Shown here: piece by piece, positions 49,486-52,203 of the stretch
Position numbering within the stretch: position 1 is the stretch's first letter
Layout: each line of letters starts with the position of its first letter
Assembly (NCBI GenBank): GCA_031277165.1
Contig: JAISLT010000035.1
Coordinates: 1-52,203, forward strand
Direction: 5' to 3'
DNA: 52,203 nucleotides
Source: Spirochaetaceae bacterium
Lineage (GTDB): Bacteria > Spirochaetota > Spirochaetia > Treponematales > Breznakiellaceae
Position numbers and translations under genes: made by a program
Notes under the pieces: generated by a model
The model's input: only the letters and a program-made list of their open reading frames with translations
Databases searched by the model: none
What the model was told of the DNA's origin: nothing

Positions 49486-50787
49486 CTAATTTTTGATGAT
49501 CACCGAGACCCTCGCGTTGGGCGAGATGGAAAAGGCTCCGGCGCTGGTAGAGGCGCTAAGGGCAAAGTCAAGGGCGGCCATGGGGTGGAACTGCAGGGTG
49601 CCGCCCAGCCCCACGGAGGGAGCTATGCCGCCCACCTGGGTGATGGCGGTGGAACTTTTGTCGTTGTCCCTGTTGGACGATTCCTTGATGTGGCTGACAG
49701 TAAACTCTGCCCCGGCATAGCCATGGAGGGCAAAAGTACCGGGGACAAACTGGTAGATAAAGCCCAGTTTGGCCTCGGGGATTAGAAAGAAATAGGCGAA
49801 GGTACCCCCCTTAACTTTAACATCGGGATTTTCCGTTTCCTGATCGGTATTGGCCGAACTGTAATAAAATCTCCCCCCGAGGTTCCAGGCCACAGAGAAC
49901 CGTTCGTCAACCTCGTAGGTTCTCTTAAAGCCCAGGGTTACCGTGTTGTTCCACTCCTTCCCCGTCCGGCGGCTGACCGTGTCGTTGAAGCTGTTCTCCT
50001 GGGCCGGATCCGGAAATATGTGGTACTCAAAAACGTTGGTGAAACTAAGCGCCGACTGGGCCGCGCCGTTCCGGGGGAATACGTAGTCCCCCCTAAGCAT
50101 CAGCTGCAGGGGAGCGTAACCGGTCCTGGTGGTTTGGCTATTACCGCCGGCGCCGGTTATTTCCGTTTCCGCCAGGTTAAAGCCGTAGAGGATCCCCGCT
50201 TCCGGTTTTAGGATCCCCGGGCCCAGGTCAAAATTTTTTCCCCAGATAAGGCTTAGGCCAAGTCTGCCGTCCTTCTCCGTTCTTGTTCCGTAGGAGCCCT
50301 CGTTTTCATCCTCGTCGCTGCGGAAATTACTAAGGACCCCAAGCTTAAACCCCCCCACCGGGGTTCCGATAAGGCCGTAGATCCTGTCGGTGACGGTAAA
50401 GCCGGTATCTGATCCCGTACCTGTAGCCGGATCGGCCCTGTCCCCCGCGGCGTTGGTCGTTTCTATTCCGGTGCCGCTTACCAGGCTGCCGGTATAGGAG
50501 AGCCCCAGGTAGATGCCGCCGAAATTTTTAGCAAAGCCCCCGGAGATGTACGGAGCTTCCCCGGCGCCTGTCCCCCCCGCCAGGAAGGCAAAGAATTTGT
50601 CAAATTCCACGTCCTGGTAATCGTTCACGTCCTGGGCATCGTCCATGGTATTACCCCAGAGTCCCCCGGTGGCATTATATTTCATGGACCGGATCGAAGT
50701 GGAAGCAATACTGCCTGCCGTCTGAGCCATAAGTCCGGGGATCAGTAGAGTCCCCAGGGTTATTCCCAAAAAAAACCTTTTCTTCAT
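49486..50787 (-). CDS. Outer-membrane beta-barrel protein
   Basis: From the ATG at 50787 (AAGGA upstream) the product is 433 residues. The frame continues to 51078 inside the FGE gene but that part is not used. A signal peptide (KKRFFLGITLGTLLIPGLMAQ) precedes alternating amphipathic strands rich in Gly and Tyr (NFGGIYLGLSYTGSLVSG, VGGFKLGVLSNFRSDEDE). The C-terminus FSISPNARVSVIIKN is strand-like, though it does not end in phenylalanine. It is probably a surface porin or adhesin. It lies 130 bases downstream of the FGE lipoprotein gene, with a perfect hairpin in between. Confidence 0.75.
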   Translation of the reverse strand: MKKRFFLGITLGTLLIPGLMAQTAGSIASTSIRSMKYNATGGLWGNTMDDAQDVNDYQDVEFDKFFAFLAGGTGAGEAPYISGGFAKNFGGIYLGLSYTGSLVSGTGIETTNAAGDRADPATGTGSDTGFTVTDRIYGLIGTPVGGFKLGVLSNFRSDEDENEGSYGTRTEKDGRLGLSLIWGKNFDLGPGILKPEAGILYGFNLAETEITGAGGNSQTTRTGYAPLQLMLRGDYVFPRNGAAQSALSFTNVFEYHIFPDPAQENSFNDTVSRRTGKEWNNTVTLGFKRTYEVDERFSVAWNLGGRFYYSSANTDQETENPDVKVKGGTFAYFFLIPEAKLGFIYQFVPGTFALHGYAGAEFTVSHIKESSNRDNDKSSTAITQVGGIAPSVGLGGTLQFHPMAALDFALSASTSAGAFSISPNARVSVIIKN

Positions 50788-50847
50788 TGTATATTCCTTC
50801 TTTTTTCCCTTGGCGGGATGGCCGCGGAGCCCCGGTTCAAAGACCTG

Positions 50848-50866
50848 CCCCGGATAACATCCGGGG
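50848..50866. repeat. Hairpin between the FGE lipoprotein and barrel genes
   Basis: CCCCGGAT and ATCCGGGG form a perfect 8-bp stem around AAC. It lies in the 130-base gap. It could reduce read-through into the barrel gene or mark an intercistronic processing site; no T run follows. Confidence 0.5.
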
Positions 50867-50917
50867 GACCGCCGGGTCCGCCCTTTGATGCGGAGGCTTC
50901 CGGGCCGGTAAACAATT

Positions 50918-51853
50918 CTAGGGGCACACCACCCGGAACCCAGTTTGGGTAGAGTAGTTCGTGATGTAATCCGTGGTATAATCTCTGAGAGACCAACCGG
51001 AGTAATTGTAAGGGCTACTCCGTGATTTCCGGATCGGATAATCGTCGTCCTGGCCGTAGTAATCCTGGCACCATTCAAATACGTTTCCGCTCATGTCGTA
51101 GAGCCCCAGGCCGTTGGGGGCCTTGGTTTTAACGGCGGCGGTTTTGTTCCCGCTGTTGTTGGCATACACCGCCACGGCGTCCGCGTCGCCGCTCCCCGCG
51201 TAGGGAAGGGACCACCGGGCGCTTTCCGGGTTTCCCCCCCGGGCCGCGTATTCCCACTGGATTTCCGTGGGCAGCCGGAAGCCGTCGGCGCCGGGGTCGA
51301 TCGCCGCGTTCTCCGCCTTTCCATCTCCGGCGCTGACGCTGCTGTTTTCGCTTTCCTTCAGCACCGCCCCCTCGTACTTGTAGGCCGGCTGCCTTCCGGT
51401 AAGCTCGCTGAACGCGTTACACCACACCACCGCATCCCTCCAGCTCATATTTGTTACCGGCTCCAGCTTGTCCGCCGTGGGGGCCGCCCCGGCCGTACCG
51501 TCATGGCCTTCCCTTCCCGCGGTGGGACTGGAGAAGGTATAGCTATTACTCGCCGCCCAGGTTTTTACCGTGTACCATAACTCGTAGCTTATTTCGGTCT
51601 CGCCGATAAAAAAGAGGGGAACGGTCACCGTTTTATTCCCGATAAAATAGAAGGGCTCGTCGTAATTGTTTGTCCCCGTGACCGTGCCGCCGGGGACGGG
51701 CATCATGGCATAGTCGACCCCCGACGCCGTCACGGTCAGGAAAACGGGCGCGTCGTCCCCCACTCCCGAGGGGTTGCTGCACCCCGCATAGAGTATTCCC
51801 GCCGTCAGGCAGACGGCGAAAACCATTTGCCGTACCAATGTACGTTTCTTCAT
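50918..51853 (-). CDS. Lipoprotein with FGE-sulfatase (C-type-lectin-like) fold
   Basis: From the ATG at 51853 (AGGAGT eight bases upstream) the product is 311 residues. A signal peptide ends in a lipobox-like LYAGC (C25). The FGE-sulfatase/SUMF1 pattern follows: MMPVPGGTVTGT, IGETEISYELWYTV, PVTNMSWRDAVVWCNAFSEL, FRLPTEIQWEYAARGG, GLYDMSGNVFEWCQDYY and the end GFRVV. Catalytic sulfatase activation is unlikely in a lipoprotein. Between EWCQDYY and GFRVV, where most relatives have RGGSW...CR..R, the sequence is unusual (YNYSGWSLRDYTTDYITNYS). In Treponema denticola the related TvpA varies in this position by a retroelement. Here no reverse transcriptase or template repeat is in the window. Confidence 0.8.
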   Translation of the reverse strand: MKKRTLVRQMVFAVCLTAGILYAGCSNPSGVGDDAPVFLTVTASGVDYAMMPVPGGTVTGTNNYDEPFYFIGNKTVTVPLFFIGETEISYELWYTVKTWAASNSYTFSSPTAGREGHDGTAGAAPTADKLEPVTNMSWRDAVVWCNAFSELTGRQPAYKYEGAVLKESENSSVSAGDGKAENAAIDPGADGFRLPTEIQWEYAARGGNPESARWSLPYAGSGDADAVAVYANNSGNKTAAVKTKAPNGLGLYDMSGNVFEWCQDYYGQDDDYPIRKSRSSPYNYSGWSLRDYTTDYITNYSTQTGFRVVCP

Positions 51854-51980
51854 AGAACACACTCCTTACTGTTGGATTTTATGGGCTTAGCCCTATAGGA
51901 ACGGTGTTGATGGGTCCGCGCAGATCTACAGTCCCCGGTCCGGGGTTGTGGGGGGCGCGGAATTTTTGGGAAGACGGAAA

Positions 51981-52003
51981 AAGAAACAGCCCCCTCCGGG
52001 GGC
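51981..52003 (-). terminator. Terminator-like hairpin in the leader
   Basis: On the minus strand GCCCCC and GGGGGC enclose GGA (52003-51989), followed by TGTTTCTTTTTCC. It lies between the candidate promoter and the lipoprotein start, so it could attenuate the operon. The tail is T-rich but interrupted. Confidence 0.45.
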
Positions 52004-52097
52004 AGAAACAGCGGGAAGACAGCGCTGCCGGCGAGGGATGAGATACCGTATATAGTGCCCTTCCGGGGCTTTTTGAAATTTTCTACGCTATATATAT

Positions 52098-52117
52098 GGG
52101 GGGGGGGGGGGGGGGGG
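52098..52117. repeat. 20-base poly-G tract
   Basis: Twenty consecutive G residues on the plus strand (poly-C toward the lipoprotein gene) end next to TATATATA. Such tracts change length by slippage. In Treponema pallidum poly-G tracts upstream of tpr genes set promoter activity. The exact count in this sequence could be affected by sequencing error. Confidence 0.85.
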
Positions 52118-52203
52118 AATTTAGAAAAACAAGGGGACCCGGTTTGTAAAACACAGGTTTTAAAAACAAGCAAAAAAATTGTATTTAAAACGCAAAATAA
52201 TTT

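Larger units (their letters stand above)
51854..52203 (-). promoter_or_regulatory. Leader/control region of the FGE lipoprotein-barrel operon
   Basis: No gene is supported in these 350 bases. A minus-strand promoter candidate TTTCAA (52078-52073)/TATATA (52054-52049) with 18-base spacing would give a leader of about 190 bases. A second TATATA box directly abuts the G tract (52091-52096). The frame 51850-52173 is the leader read through the tract as polyproline and is rejected as a gene. The rightmost 85 bases are AT-rich with A/T homopolymers. Confidence 0.5.

Noticed and set aside
51850-52173. 107-residue frame with a polyproline stretch upstream of the FGE gene
   Set aside because: The polyproline is the C20 tract in one frame. 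There is no ribosome site, and the frame overlaps the promoter and leader.

Overview
The window looks like chromosomal DNA of a spirochaete of the Treponema group. Several features support this (inference from family knowledge). GreA is fused to a very long N-terminal repeat region. Many exported, TPR and lipoprotein genes are present. Housekeeping islands are ordered rimP-nusA-infB-rbfA-truB-ribF-rpsO-pnp and rpsF-ssb-rpsR-(membrane protein)-rplI-dnaB. There is an FGE-fold lipoprotein and a long poly-G tract of the kind that controls treponemal surface genes. Base composition is GC-rich except for the first 3.4 kb. Genus and species cannot be fixed from this sequence alone; a free-living or gut Treponema is more likely than a reduced pathogen.

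Layout. 1-3.4 kb: an AT-rich, probably acquired minus-strand operon with a large P-loop ATPase, a small membrane-anchored helical protein and a second membrane protein cut by the window edge. This is the best candidate for an undescribed system. 3.4-6.8 kb: minus-strand zinc-ribbon methyltransferase, a degenerate M23/LytM-like exported protein and a membrane-anchored propeller-like protein. 6.8-7.9 kb: cytidine deaminase and a helix-turn-helix/PTS-EIIA fusion. 7.9-8.6 kb: a gene-free nest of dispersed repeats holding a MITE-like element with a perfect target duplication, then a promoter followed at once by an intrinsic terminator. 8.6-23.0 kb: one long plus-strand train for translation and RNA metabolism (rimP, nusA, infB, rbfA, truB, ribF, rpsO, pnp), then dut, two LptF/LptG-type permeases, tgt and an exported HEAT-repeat protein, mostly with overlapping start and stop codons.

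23.0-28.4 kb: minus-strand vWA protein, the giant GreA fusion and a TPR protein. 28.5-31.6 kb: a plus-strand trio of two exported proteins and a membrane TPR protein. 31.7-34.5 kb: secA (minus). 34.6-38.8 kb: plus-strand lipoprotein, NAD(P)HX repair enzyme, two small membrane proteins and a Nudix hydrolase. 38.9-41.5 kb: a minisatellite, an omptin-like outer-membrane protease, an SH3-type lipoprotein and rlmN. 41.5-44.5 kb: a repeat-rich gap, then TPR proteins, rsmD and a small unknown gene (minus). 44.6-49.2 kb: the S6/SSB/S18/L9/DnaB operon and a ComFB-like gene. 49.5-52.2 kb: a minus-strand pair of outer-membrane barrel and FGE-fold lipoprotein, preceded by a leader with a terminator-like hairpin and a 20-base G tract.

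A theme seen repeatedly is a good sigma70-type promoter whose -10 box ends only 6 to 9 bases before the start codon. Several genes (the propeller protein, HTH-EIIA, the omptin, probably secA and others) would therefore be leaderless or nearly so. Operons inside the housekeeping blocks instead use clear Shine-Dalgarno sites. Start codons were moved from the longest open frame wherever a Shine-Dalgarno site, a promoter or a family length argued for it. No tRNA, rRNA or CRISPR array was seen.
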